This document shows, in pieces, positions 30,401-38,809 of a stretch of 64,000 nt of DNA (position 1 is its first letter; every line of letters starts with the position of its first letter). Location of the stretch: assembly GCF_024349685.1 (NCBI RefSeq), contig NZ_AP025944.1:4284001-4348000 (forward strand), given 5' to 3'. The notes beneath the pieces are model-generated. The model saw only the letters and a program-made list of their open reading frames with translations, ran no database searches and was not told the DNA's origin. Position numbers and translations under genes: made by a program. Origin of the DNA: Pseudomonas sp. LRP2-20. Lineage in GTDB: Bacteria > Pseudomonadota > Gammaproteobacteria > Pseudomonadales > Pseudomonadaceae.

Positions 30401-31088
30401 CAACCTGATGCTGATGGCGCAGCAACTGAACTACCTGGGGCTCAGCCATGCCAGCGCCAGCGATGGCCATGCAGGCCTGGAAAAATGGCGCCAAACCCCG
30501 TTTGACGTGTTGGTGCTCGATTGCAACATGCCGCACATGAATGGCTACCAGGTTGCCACCGCCATTCGTGGCGAAGAGCGCGAGAACGGGCGCTCGCGTT
30601 GCGTCATCCTCGGCTACACCGCTAACGCTCAACCGGAAGTCAGGCAGAAATGCCTCAGCGCTGGCATGGACGATTGCCTGCTCAAGCCCATCAGCCTGCG
30701 CACCCTCAGCCAATGCCTGGCCCGGATCACGCCCCATCGACGGCAAGTGGTTAGCTCGCCGTTCAACCTTGCGGGCCTGGCCTGCATCGTCGGCGACAAC
30801 GCCGAAAACCGCGCCCGTTTTCTCACCGCCGTGCATGCAAGCCTGCAGGAAGACCTGGCACTGCTCATGGGGCTCGATCCGCTCCATCAGGCAGCCGAGA
30901 TCCGCGAGCAGGCACACAAGATCCTCAGCGCGGCACGGATGCTGGAAGCAAGGGGCATGATGAAGGCCTGCGCGGCCCTGGAGGAGCAACAACTGTCTGC
31001 GGCCGGCATCAAACTGCAGCGGCAGGCACTGGCACGGCATATGCGCCGCGTTGAGAAAGCGCTGGCCAGGGAGCTGGCCAGGGCCTGA
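27489..31088 (+). CDS. BvgS/EvgS-like hybrid sensor kinase with tandem periplasmic binding domains
   Basis: A 1199-residue inner-membrane kinase. Order: signal segment 1-22; two SBP_bac_3 (Venus-flytrap) domains at about 45-280 and 295-520; membrane helix 533-553; PAS 570-690; HisKA with FLATISHEIRTPMNAV (phospho-His about 724); HATPase with NLVSNAIKFTEQG, DSGIGIAD and GTGLGLAI; receiver 960-1085 (VLVIDDHPANL, LDCNMPHMNG, LLKPIS); Hpt 1095-1195 with EQAHKILSAARM (phospho-His about 1142). This is the four-step phosphorelay of BvgS, feeding the regulator next door. ATG at 27489; a TTG lies one codon earlier. The ligand is unknown. Confidence 0.95.
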   Translation: MVQLITCLLIVLTLGCNLVQAASHEAVPYTLLARSSTMTLSPTLTEQQRQWLQGRHALILGTSAPDYPPFDITSGGQVYQGLTAEYASLIGKALSLPVQVVRYPHRQAAVQALKRGDIDLLGSANGYEAVTEGLALSHPYAVDQPVLVTREDEQRPLNAGLADMRLGMLYHYLPQENVHTAYPKAEVLAFGSSTQALNAVAFGQADVFIGDTISTHYQLNRGHLPRLRMASFGQHENVGFSFAMRAEDVHLITLVNATLDRQSSAVRASIYKRWSAGGDLLLSDRKLQLTAEEEQWLLSHPVMQVAIDETAAPLSYFDGNGHFRGITADLLDLIRLRTGLRFEVQRATGTADMLARLENGRVNMIAALASDGITGKPLHLSRPYLESPHVLVTRTEDEQFGSLEQLSGQRIAISRYSNLDDLLATRFPRVNWIETESPYYSVELLKSGAVDAVITPLIDANHALAGNTELIIRNTVGSEPAIFAMATSEQDMPLATILDKALLSISPEELGVINNRWRGYDVHEDASWPALRRLILQVLLGTGLLLLLALIWNAHLRGQIKHRQRAERALNDQLEFMGALLNGTPHPMYVRDREGRLQSCNASYLEAVQSSLEAVTGKRLDESPFADAENTRQIQADYQQVMAAGVPLIIDRPLRVKDRQLTIYHWILPYRDSLGEVQGIIGGWIDISERRKLVQELREAKRLADDANRAKSTFLATISHEIRTPMNAVIGMLELALRRALQGQADPTSLEVAHHSARDLLGLIGDILDIVRIESGHLSLSPEAVDPAALVESVGRVFDGQARQKNLSLVVSISPSARGHALLDPLRFKQILSNLVSNAIKFTEQGQIQVTLGLRDEGPGALSTLELEVRDSGIGIADEDLQRLFNPFVQANPHSPGARAGTGLGLAICRSLCEMMGGNLSIKSHPGFGTQVRLMLPLERVDTPVTPVLGVEEVEAPAPDLKVLVIDDHPANLMLMAQQLNYLGLSHASASDGHAGLEKWRQTPFDVLVLDCNMPHMNGYQVATAIRGEERENGRSRCVILGYTANAQPEVRQKCLSAGMDDCLLKPISLRTLSQCLARITPHRRQVVSSPFNLAGLACIVGDNAENRARFLTAVHASLQEDLALLMGLDPLHQAAEIREQAHKILSAARMLEARGMMKACAALEEQQLSAAGIKLQRQALARHMRRVEKALARELARA

Positions 31089-31090
31089 AA

Positions 31091-31117
31091 GAGCGACGCC
31101 CGTGCGGGGCGCCGCTC
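31091..31117. terminator. Hairpin between convergent hybrid kinase and yggL
   Basis: GAGCG-a-CGCCC, loop, GGGCG-c-CGCTC; followed on the leftward strand by TTTC. It probably ends both genes. Confidence 0.5.
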
Positions 31118-31124
31118 AAACGCA

Positions 31125-31469
31125 TCAGGAAGCCGGGTTGATCGGCTTTTCCGGATACCAGGCGTCCAGCAGCGGGCTGACTTCGATGTTGGTCAGTTCA
31201 CTACGGCCTTTGAGCCAGGCTTCGACAGTGGCGCGCTGCTCTTCGCTGACCGAGCCGCGGTTGGCCAGGCAGACCAGGCCGAAATCATCGCCGCCGACGT
31301 AGTCCAGACCGTTGGCATCCATGGCTTCTGCCAGGAAGGCGTCGAGGAAGGCATCGATGGCTTCGTCAGACAGGTCTTCCTTGAAACCCAGGTTCAGCTC
31401 GAAACCCAGCTCCTGGAATTCATCAACGCACAGCTTCTTGCGCAGACGACGGGAACGGTTGGTAGCCAT
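31125..31469 (-). CDS. yggL: YggL-family 50S ribosome-binding protein
   Basis: A 114-residue DUF469 protein (family about 108). Signature stretches are RSRRLRKKLCVDEFQELGFEL and the acidic DEAIDAFLDAFLAEAMDANGLDYVGG. Family members bind the large ribosomal subunit; their role is poorly known. ATG at 31469 with GAGGA about 8 bases upstream; an earlier in-frame start would add 11 residues without family likeness. Confidence 0.88.
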   Translation of the reverse strand: MATNRSRRLRKKLCVDEFQELGFELNLGFKEDLSDEAIDAFLDAFLAEAMDANGLDYVGGDDFGLVCLANRGSVSEEQRATVEAWLKGRSELTNIEVSPLLDAWYPEKPINPAS

Positions 31470-31656
31470 GAAACAATCCTCTTGAGTAATAACGCGCGGC
31501 ACTTTACCAGCTTCCGCGCTGCAAAGGCGCTTTTCCGTCGAACGTGGCGCATGAATGCTGCGCTTGGGGCATAATGCGCTCTATATTTCGTCCTGGGGTG
31601 ATCATCTCTTACAGCCCCATTGTCTTTTTCCCTCGTGCGCAGGGTCTTTAATCCAT

Positions 31657-33120
31657 ATGATCAAAAAGCTCCGCCCCCTCGTTCTCGCCAGCCTGCTGCT
31701 GCCGCTCGCATTCCCTAGCCAGGCTGCCGCCGTCAATACCACCCTGCCACCGAAAGTCCAGCAGGCGCTCAAGGCCAACAAGCTGCAGGACAGCGCACTG
31801 TCGCTGGTCATGCTGCCGCTGAACGGCCCAGGCTCGGCCACCGTGTTCAACGCCGATGTCTCGGTCAACCCGGCCTCGACCATGAAGCTGGTCACCACCT
31901 ATGCCGCCCTCGAACTGCTCGGCCCGACCTTCCAGTGGAAAACCGAGTTCTACACCGATGGTACCCTGAACAACGGCGTGCTCAATGGCAACCTGTACCT
32001 CAAGGGCGGTGGCGACCCCAAGCTGAACATGGAAAAACTCTGGCTGCTGATGCGTGACCTGCGCGCCAATGGCGTACGCACCGTTACCGGCGACCTGGTG
32101 CTGGACCGCAGCCACTTCGTGCAACCCAACCTGCCGCAGTTCGACGATGACGGCGGCGACGTCAACAAGCCGTTCCTGGTCAAGCCCGACTCGCTGATGA
32201 TCAACCTCAAAGCCTTGCGCTTCGTTGCCCGCAACGACGGCGGCAAGGTTACCGTTGCGGTCGAACCGCCGATCGCCAGCATCCACATCGACAATCAGGT
32301 CAAGGCCGTGGCCGCCAAGCAGTGCAGCGGCGACGTGCGCTACAACCCGGTGCAGCAGGCCGACGGCATCAGCGTGACCGTCACCGGCCAGCTGGGCGAT
32401 GGCTGCAACTCGCAAACCTACCTGTCGTTGCTTGACCACCCGACCTACGCCGCTGGCGCCGTGCGGGCGATCTGGAACGAGCTGGGTGGCAGCATCCAGG
32501 GCCGCGACCGCTTCGAAAACGTACCAAAGAGCGCACGCCTGCTGGCCCGGGCCTTCTCGCCCGACCTGGTGGAAGTGATCCGCGACATCAACAAATACAG
32601 CAACAACACCATGGCCCAGCAGCTGTTCCTGAGCCTGGGTGCACAGTTCCGCACCGACGCCGATGGCGACGATGCCCGTGCCGCGCAACGCGTGGTGCGC
32701 CAGTGGCTGGCGAAGAAAGGCATCACCGCGCCGCACCTGGTGATGGAAAACGGCTCCGGCCTGTCGCGCGCCGAGCGGGTAAGCACCCGCGAGATGGCGG
32801 CACTGCTGCAGGCGGCGTGGAACAGCCCTTACTCGGCCGAGTTCATCAGCTCGATGCCGCTGGTGGGCATGGACGGGACCATGCGCAAACGCCTCAAGCG
32901 CACCGCAATGACCGGTGAAGGGCACATCAAGACCGGCACCCTGAACACCGTGCGGGCGATCGCCGGCTTCAGCCGCGACAGCAACGGCAATACCTGGGCG
33001 GTGGCGGCGATCCTCAACGATCCGAAGCCGTGGGGTGCCTCGCAGGTGCTCGACCAAGTGCTGCTCGATCTGTATCGCCAGCCGAAGCTGAACAACAGCG
33101 CGACGGCAGCAGCGCCTTGA
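31657..33120 (+). CDS. dacB: D-alanyl-D-alanine carboxypeptidase/endopeptidase (PBP4 type)
   Basis: A 487-residue periplasmic class C low-mass penicillin-binding protein (S13 family). Signal peptide 1-25 ends SQAAA. Catalytic motifs in order: STMK (SxxK, about residue 72), YSNNT (SxN, about 317) and HIKTGTLN (KTG, about 424). It trims or cleaves D-Ala-containing peptidoglycan crosslinks. ATG at 31657 directly precedes a Lys-Lys signal. Followed by a REP pair and a convergent cyclase gene. Confidence 0.95.
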   Translation: MIKKLRPLVLASLLLPLAFPSQAAAVNTTLPPKVQQALKANKLQDSALSLVMLPLNGPGSATVFNADVSVNPASTMKLVTTYAALELLGPTFQWKTEFYTDGTLNNGVLNGNLYLKGGGDPKLNMEKLWLLMRDLRANGVRTVTGDLVLDRSHFVQPNLPQFDDDGGDVNKPFLVKPDSLMINLKALRFVARNDGGKVTVAVEPPIASIHIDNQVKAVAAKQCSGDVRYNPVQQADGISVTVTGQLGDGCNSQTYLSLLDHPTYAAGAVRAIWNELGGSIQGRDRFENVPKSARLLARAFSPDLVEVIRDINKYSNNTMAQQLFLSLGAQFRTDADGDDARAAQRVVRQWLAKKGITAPHLVMENGSGLSRAERVSTREMAALLQAAWNSPYSAEFISSMPLVGMDGTMRKRLKRTAMTGEGHIKTGTLNTVRAIAGFSRDSNGNTWAVAAILNDPKPWGASQVLDQVLLDLYRQPKLNNSATAAAP

Positions 33121-33132
33121 TACGCACTTAGC

Positions 33133-33240
33133 CTGTACTGGCCGCTTCGCGGGTAAACCCGCTCCCACAGGGATAGCACCACTCTCAAGAGCAGTGGTTG
33201 ACCTGTGGGAGCGGGTTTACCCGCGATAGGGCCGGCACAG
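33133..33240. repeat. REP pair (inverted, BIME-like) 1
   Basis: Two inverted REP copies with the core GCGGGTAAACCCGC and the tail GCTCCCACAGG (33133-33173 and 33199-33240). This is the standard P. putida extragenic palindrome, between convergent dacB and the GGDEF gene. Confidence 0.93.
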
Positions 33241-33254
33241 ACTATGAAGAAAAG

Positions 33255-35648
33255 TCAGGTCAACTCTGACTCAACCCTGTCCCTGCCTGCCTGCTTGGCC
33301 GCGTAAACCCCGGCATCCGCGCGCAGCAGCAAGGCATCGGCCCCCTCCCCCAGCCGCCAACCGGCCACACCAAAGCTCGCAGTCACCTTGCCCACGCCTT
33401 CGACCGGCACACCGCGCACCCCTTGCCACAGCTCCATGGCCAGCAGCCGCGCCTGCTCGGCATTGCTGCCCGGGCACAGCACCATGAACTCCTCCCCACC
33501 CAACCGGCAGAACACATCGGTGCGGCGCAAACGCTGACCGATCCGTTGGCACAAGCTGCGCAACACATGGTCACCCACGGCATGGCCGTACTGATCGTTG
33601 ATCCGTTTGAAATGGTCGATATCGAGCATGATCACCGCCAGGTCCAGCCCATCACGCTGTGCGCGGTCCAGTTCGACCTTAAGTCGCTCCTGGAAATAGC
33701 GGCGGTTATGAATACCGGTCAGCGCGTCGGTCACCGACAAGGCACGCAATTCTTCCTCGACCCCTTTCAGGTCTGAAATATCAGTGAGGTAGCCGTGCCA
33801 CAGCGTGCAGCCGCCCTCGCCAGGCTCCGGCGTCGCTTCGCCACGCACCCAGCGCAAGCCTGCACGCGGCAGGCACACCCGGTACTCTTCGCGCCACGGC
33901 GAGAGGTGTTCGGCGGAATAACGCACCGACCGGCGCACGCGCTCCAGGTCATCAGGGTGAATACGCTCGAAGACCGCCGTGGCGTCCTGGCGCAGCAGCT
34001 GCAAGTCGACCTCGTAGATGTCGAACAGCCCCTGACTGGCATAGGGGAAGCAGGAATGGCCATCGGCATCCAGCTGGTATTGATAGATCCCGCCAGGCAC
34101 TTCCGCGCTGAGCTTCTCCAGCAAGCGATCACGCAGGGCCAACGCCTCGTGCACACGGCGCCGCTCGGTGACATCGATGCAGATCGCCAGGTAGCCGACC
34201 CAGAGCCCCTGCTCGTCGAGCACGGCGGTCACCAACATGTTGGCCAGCAAATGGCTGCCATCCTTGCGCACCAAGGTCCACTCGCCCGGCTCGCCACCAC
34301 TGTCCTGGATGGTTTCGGCAAACATCGCCTGGCCACCGGCAATGTGCCGGCCATAGCGCAGGCTCAAGGCATGGGCGCGCTGGCTGAGCTCTTCAGGCAT
34401 CACCAGATCTTCCAGTTGCAGGTGCCCGATGGCTTCACTGGCCGCATAACCCAGCATGCGTTCGGCACCGGCGTTGAAGGTGCTGACTTCGCCCTTGAGG
34501 CTGGTCGCGATGATGGCCACCTGGGTTGCGGCATCCAGCACACTGCGCAACTGGTTGTGGGTATCGCGCAACGACTGCTCGCTGACCCGCAGCTCTGCCG
34601 TGCGCTGCTCGACCAGGGTCAAGGCACGCTGGCGCTGGCTGAACAGGCTGTAGAGCAACGCGCTCAGCAACAGGCTCAGCAGCCCGCCGAGAAACCCCAC
34701 GGCCAAGGCGGCGGCGGATTGGTTGGCCTGCAGGAAGGCCTGGCTCGGGCGTATGTCGAGCTGAAAATGATGGTCGGCAAGGTGCAACAACTGCGTGCTG
34801 GCCAACGCCAGCGCAGCCACCGGGTTCTGCGAGTCGAACAGCACTTCATGACCATCGCGACCGCTCGGATCGATGATGCGCACCACCAGGTTGTCATCCG
34901 CGGCGACGGGCTGGCCTTCTGTGATCAGCTGACGCATGTTCAGCAAGGCCATGACATATCCCGCTGGCGGGTCATCCGGCCGTGCCGCGGCGAACACCGG
35001 TGCGACCATCAACAACCCACGGCTGAGGTCGGGCGCGACGCTGAGCATGTCCAGCGGTTCGGAAACCGCCATGCTGCCTGGCTGCAGTGCCCGCGCCAAG
35101 GTCTGTTCGCGGGCAGGCTGACTGCGCAAGTCGAGCCCGTAGGGCTGGCCCTGCAACGCGTCGGCCTGGGTGTAGAGCACCGGGTAGTAATGGTCGCGCT
35201 GTGGCGATGGCTGCCAGTTACCTGCGCCATCCAGTTCACGGATCTGGTAATCCTGCCCCAGCCAGGCACTGGCCTGGCGTTCGAACTCGCGCCGCTGCCC
35301 GGCTTCGACACGCGGCGCCCAGGAATAGGCCTGGGTCCGCTGCAGCAAAGGCCGGGCGTAGCCATCGAATTCGCTCGGGGTGATGTTGTTGGAATAGGTA
35401 AAGAAGCGCCGCAAGCCATCCAGGCGTTGCTCCTGGTCGTCGAAACGCTCGGCAATGCGGCTATGGCGCTCGCTGGCCAGCAACTCGAAGCGCTGGCGCA
35501 ACTGCTGCTTGTAGAATGCCTGCGCGGCCAATGCCAGGGCAGCCGACAGCAGGGCGCCGGCGACCAACGCCACCAGCGCCACCGCCCAGGCAGCCAGCGC
35601 CTCGCTGCACAGGCCCAGCACCTTCGCACGCACGCCCCACTTCGACAT
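33255..35648 (-). CDS. Membrane-bound diguanylate cyclase, CHASE-PAS-PAS-GGDEF
   Basis: A 797-residue sensor. A first membrane helix (about 15-45) is followed by a periplasmic CHASE domain (FDDQEQRLDGLRRFFTYSNNITPSEF) and a second helix near 310-335; then PAS domains at about 360-480 and 500-620 and a GGDEF domain from 630. The active site reads GGEEF, and RRTD five residues before it is an intact inhibitory I-site, so both catalysis of c-di-GMP synthesis and product inhibition are expected. Single gene, start ATG at 35648. The CHASE ligand is unknown. Confidence 0.93.
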   Translation of the reverse strand: MSKWGVRAKVLGLCSEALAAWAVALVALVAGALLSAALALAAQAFYKQQLRQRFELLASERHSRIAERFDDQEQRLDGLRRFFTYSNNITPSEFDGYARPLLQRTQAYSWAPRVEAGQRREFERQASAWLGQDYQIRELDGAGNWQPSPQRDHYYPVLYTQADALQGQPYGLDLRSQPAREQTLARALQPGSMAVSEPLDMLSVAPDLSRGLLMVAPVFAAARPDDPPAGYVMALLNMRQLITEGQPVAADDNLVVRIIDPSGRDGHEVLFDSQNPVAALALASTQLLHLADHHFQLDIRPSQAFLQANQSAAALAVGFLGGLLSLLLSALLYSLFSQRQRALTLVEQRTAELRVSEQSLRDTHNQLRSVLDAATQVAIIATSLKGEVSTFNAGAERMLGYAASEAIGHLQLEDLVMPEELSQRAHALSLRYGRHIAGGQAMFAETIQDSGGEPGEWTLVRKDGSHLLANMLVTAVLDEQGLWVGYLAICIDVTERRRVHEALALRDRLLEKLSAEVPGGIYQYQLDADGHSCFPYASQGLFDIYEVDLQLLRQDATAVFERIHPDDLERVRRSVRYSAEHLSPWREEYRVCLPRAGLRWVRGEATPEPGEGGCTLWHGYLTDISDLKGVEEELRALSVTDALTGIHNRRYFQERLKVELDRAQRDGLDLAVIMLDIDHFKRINDQYGHAVGDHVLRSLCQRIGQRLRRTDVFCRLGGEEFMVLCPGSNAEQARLLAMELWQGVRGVPVEGVGKVTASFGVAGWRLGEGADALLLRADAGVYAAKQAGRDRVESELT

Positions 35649-35742
35649 AGATCGATCTCATCACGTCAGCGTCCTGCGAATTCTCTGGCCCTGTGCTGAG
35701 TTATAGCTATTGGCCATTAGGCGCGCAATGCGCCTCGTCGAA

Positions 35743-37935
35743 TTAACGCAGTTGCAGGCGCCAGGCGCGGTGGATGCGGTTGTTGCGGGCGAAATCCGGG
35801 TCCAGCGTCTGGGCACTGATTTCCTCGACCGCATAGCGCGTGCTCACATGCTCATCAAGCTGGAACTTGCGGAAGTTGTTGGAGAAATACAGCACGCCCC
35901 CGGGTGCCAGGCGGGCCATGGCCAGGTCGAGCAGCTGCACATGGTCACGCTGAACGTCGAACACCCCTTCCATGCGTTTGGAGTTGGAGAAGGTCGGTGG
36001 GTCGATGAAGATCAGGTCGTAGCTGTCGCGGTTGCCTTCCAGCCAGGCCATGACATCGCCCTGCTCCAGGCGGTTACGCTCGGAGAAGCCGTTCAGCGAC
36101 AGGTTGCGCCGGGCCCAGTCCAGGTAGGTCTTCGACAGGTCGACACTGGTGGTGCTGCGCGCACCGCCCTTGGCCGCGTGCACGGTGGCCGTGGCGGTGT
36201 AGCAGAACAGGTTGAGGAAGCGCTTGCCGTTGGCCTCGCGCTGAATGCGCATGCGCATCGGGCGGTGGTCGAGGAATAGCCCGGTGTCGAGGTAGTCGGT
36301 GAGATTGACCAGCAGCTTCACGCCGCCTTCATTGACCTCCAGGAAACGCCCTTCGGTAGCCTGGCGCTCGTACTGGCGGGTGCCGCTCTGGCGCTCGCGG
36401 CGCTTGAGCACCACACGCTGCGGGTCGATGTTCAGTGCCTGGGGAATGGCCGCCAGGGCATCGAGCAGGCGCGCCTGAGCCTTGTCCGGGTCGATCGAGC
36501 GGGGGGCGGCGTACTCCTGCACGTGCACCCAGTCCTGGTAGAGGTCGACCGCCAAGGCATATTCAGGCATGTCGGCATCGTACAGGCGGTAGCAGTCGAC
36601 CTGCTCACGGCGGGCCCACTTGCCAAGCTGCTTGAGGTTCTTCTGCAGGCGGTTGGCGAACATCTGCGCGCCTTCCGACAGGCGTGCCGGCTCACTGGCA
36701 ACTGCCGCAGGGCGGCGCGCCTCGCCATTGTCGGCCTGGGCCTCGCGGCGCTCGCCGGTGACGAACTGGTCAGGCTGGACCTTGAACAGCAGCAGCTTGC
36801 ACGGCAAGGCGCCGTTCCAGAAGGCATACTGCTTGTGGCTGCGAATGCCCATGCGCTTGCCCAGTTCCGGCGCGCCGGTGAACACCGCCGCTTCCCAGCC
36901 CATGCAGGCCTGGCGCAGGCGCTCGCCAAAGTTCTGGTAGAGGTACAGCAGGCTGGCTTCGTCACCCAGGCGCTCGCCGTACGGCGGGTTGCTGATGACC
37001 AGGCCTTTCTGGTTCTGGTCCGGGCGCGGCTCGAAGGTGCTGACTTCGCCCTGGTAGATCTTCACCCAGTCGCCCAGCCCTGCGCGCTCGACGTTGTTGC
37101 GCCCCGGCTGGATCAGCCGCGGGTCGGCTTCATAGCCGCGAATCCACAGTGGCGGCCTGGCCAGGCCGGCTTGCGCGCGGGCCAGACCCTCTTCGTGGAC
37201 CTTGCGCCAGGTGGCCGGCACATGGCCGAGCCAGGCACTGAAGCCCCAGCGCTCACGCTTGAGGTTGGGCGCGATGTCGGCAGCGATCATTGCCGCCTCC
37301 ACCAGGAAGGTACCGACACCGCACATCGGGTCGGCCAGGGCGCCCCCTTCGGCAGCGATGCGCGGCCAGCCGGCGCGGATCAGCACCGCCGCCGCCAGGT
37401 TTTCCTTCAGCGGCGCAGCGCCTTGCTGCAGGCGGTAGCCACGCTGGTGCAGGCTGTGACCGGACAGGTCTAAGGACAGGATCGCCTCGCCACGGTCCAG
37501 GCGCAGGTGCACGCGCACATCCGGGTCGACCTTTTCCACCGACGGGCGCAGGCCTTCACGGTTGCGCAGCTTGTCGACGATCGCGTCCTTGACCTTGAGG
37601 GCACCGAAATGGGTATTGTCGATGCCCGAACCGTGGCCACTGAATTCCACGGCCAAGGTGCCGTCCGCAGCCAGATGGTCGGCCCAGTCGACGGCGTGCA
37701 CGCCATCGTAGAGGTCGTCAGCGTTCTTCATCGAGAAACGCTTGAGCACCAGCAGCACGCGGTTGGCCAGGCGCGACCAGAGGCACAGGCGGTAGGCGGT
37801 TTCCATGTCGGCGGCGCCGCGAATGGCCGAGGTGTGCTCACGCACATCGTCGAGGCCGAGGCCTCGGGCCTCTTCGGCAAGCAGGCCTTCCAGGCCTTTG
37901 GGGCAGGTGAGGTAAAGTTCGAAACGGTCCGACAT
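35743..37935 (-). CDS. rlmL: Bifunctional 23S rRNA methyltransferase RlmKL (m2G2445 / m7G2069)
   Basis: A 730-residue fusion. The THUMP domain lies in the first 160 residues (FELYLTCPKGLEGLLAEEARGLG). The RlmL half has DPMCGVGTFLVEAAMIAAD and NPPYGERLGDEA (about residue 315). The RlmK half from about 450 has DHRPMRMRI, RFLNLFCYTATATVHAA and IDPPTFSNSKRM (about 643). It methylates G2445 and G2069 of 23S rRNA. The ATG at 37935 (MSDRFELYLTC) is the family start. Divergent from rmf. Confidence 0.95.
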   Translation of the reverse strand: MSDRFELYLTCPKGLEGLLAEEARGLGLDDVREHTSAIRGAADMETAYRLCLWSRLANRVLLVLKRFSMKNADDLYDGVHAVDWADHLAADGTLAVEFSGHGSGIDNTHFGALKVKDAIVDKLRNREGLRPSVEKVDPDVRVHLRLDRGEAILSLDLSGHSLHQRGYRLQQGAAPLKENLAAAVLIRAGWPRIAAEGGALADPMCGVGTFLVEAAMIAADIAPNLKRERWGFSAWLGHVPATWRKVHEEGLARAQAGLARPPLWIRGYEADPRLIQPGRNNVERAGLGDWVKIYQGEVSTFEPRPDQNQKGLVISNPPYGERLGDEASLLYLYQNFGERLRQACMGWEAAVFTGAPELGKRMGIRSHKQYAFWNGALPCKLLLFKVQPDQFVTGERREAQADNGEARRPAAVASEPARLSEGAQMFANRLQKNLKQLGKWARREQVDCYRLYDADMPEYALAVDLYQDWVHVQEYAAPRSIDPDKAQARLLDALAAIPQALNIDPQRVVLKRRERQSGTRQYERQATEGRFLEVNEGGVKLLVNLTDYLDTGLFLDHRPMRMRIQREANGKRFLNLFCYTATATVHAAKGGARSTTSVDLSKTYLDWARRNLSLNGFSERNRLEQGDVMAWLEGNRDSYDLIFIDPPTFSNSKRMEGVFDVQRDHVQLLDLAMARLAPGGVLYFSNNFRKFQLDEHVSTRYAVEEISAQTLDPDFARNNRIHRAWRLQLR

Positions 37936-38497
37936 GAGTATTCCAGCGCCTTGGGCTATGTGAGTGACAAGGCGACGCATCGCCTTGCCGATGTTTGCCC
38001 GAACGCCCTTCCAGCAAGCGTCCGAGTGGCCTTCCCCGCTGCTTCATCGCAGCAAGGCGGCCGGGCCGCCTGATCGATCTGCCGCTCGCCGGGTGGCAGA
38101 AACAGCTTAGATCATCAGGCAGTTCCAATAATTTCCGTCGACCTGGGGGCCAGCGTGACCCTTCGTCGCATTACCAATTATTTCTGTCATGCCGCCGCAA
38201 CGCTGGCGAAATGACGTCAAGGTTCGGCAAACCCCGATAATTGCAGGCACAACGCCAAACAAGGTTGAGTCGCATTTATTTACTTATCCCCTCACCCTTG
38301 GAAAGGTTACGTGCTTATGACAAATCGATCATTCACACAGTGACCTGCATTCGTTAGAACTGGTCTCAGGCCGCATCGCAACGAGGCGGCACCTTCAGCT
38401 CGCCACGCCGGCAGCGAGCGCAAACCGGCAGAAAGACTCTGCCCGGCCTCGGAGAGGCCGACGGGACATTACAGTCAACAAGTGAGGGCAACACCCT
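37936..38497. other. 562-bp intergenic region upstream of rmf
   Basis: Long for this compact genome. It holds the rlmL promoter and a long rmf upstream region: GC-rich hairpins near 38038-38072, an AT-rich block near 38275-38330, and a 7-bp hairpin CGGCCTC-GGA-GAGGCCG (38444-38460) 28 bases before the rmf ribosome site. No convincing ORF; an 8-codon frame at 38317 is probably chance. A small RNA or growth-phase leader is possible but not shown. Confidence 0.4.
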
Positions 38498-38713
38498 ATG
38501 AGAAGACTTAAGCGTGATCCGTTGGAAAGAGCATATTCACGTGGCTACCAATACGGGGTCACCGGCAAATCCCGCGAACTTTGCCCCTTTACACTTCCTT
38601 CAGTTCGCCAAGCCTGGATTAACGGCTGGCGCGAAGGTCGCGGTGATAACTGGGACGGAATGACTGGCACCGCTGGCATCCATAGACTCAACGAAAATCA
38701 CGCCGTTGGCTGA
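38498..38713 (+). CDS. rmf: Ribosome modulation factor
   Basis: A 71-residue basic protein that pairs 70S ribosomes into inactive 100S dimers in stationary phase. Family signature: MRRLKRDPLERAYSRGYQYGVTGKSRELCPF and RQAWINGWREGRGDNWDG. It is longer than E. coli Rmf (55), as usual in Pseudomonas. GTGAGGG precedes the ATG. Followed by a strong terminator. Confidence 0.96.
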   Translation: MRRLKRDPLERAYSRGYQYGVTGKSRELCPFTLPSVRQAWINGWREGRGDNWDGMTGTAGIHRLNENHAVG

Positions 38714-38773
38714 ACGAGGACACTGAATTCGAGTCACCATGCGCGCCCTATCCGGGCGGCGGGCTTCGGCCCA

Positions 38774-38799
38774 GGGGCCCCTTGAAGGGGCCCTTTTTT
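38774..38799. terminator. Intrinsic terminator of rmf
   Basis: GGGCCCC, TTGAA, GGGGCCC, then six T; a 7-bp GC-only stem. Confidence 0.92.
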
Positions 38800-38809
38800 A
38801 TGCCTGCCT

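Noticed and set aside
33133-33240. Spaced repeats as a CRISPR array
   Set aside because: Only two inverted copies with the known REP core, no regular direct repeats or spacers and no cas genes.
38317-38343. 8-codon leader ORF upstream of rmf
   Set aside because: Weak ribosome site, far from rmf and no regulatory codon pattern.
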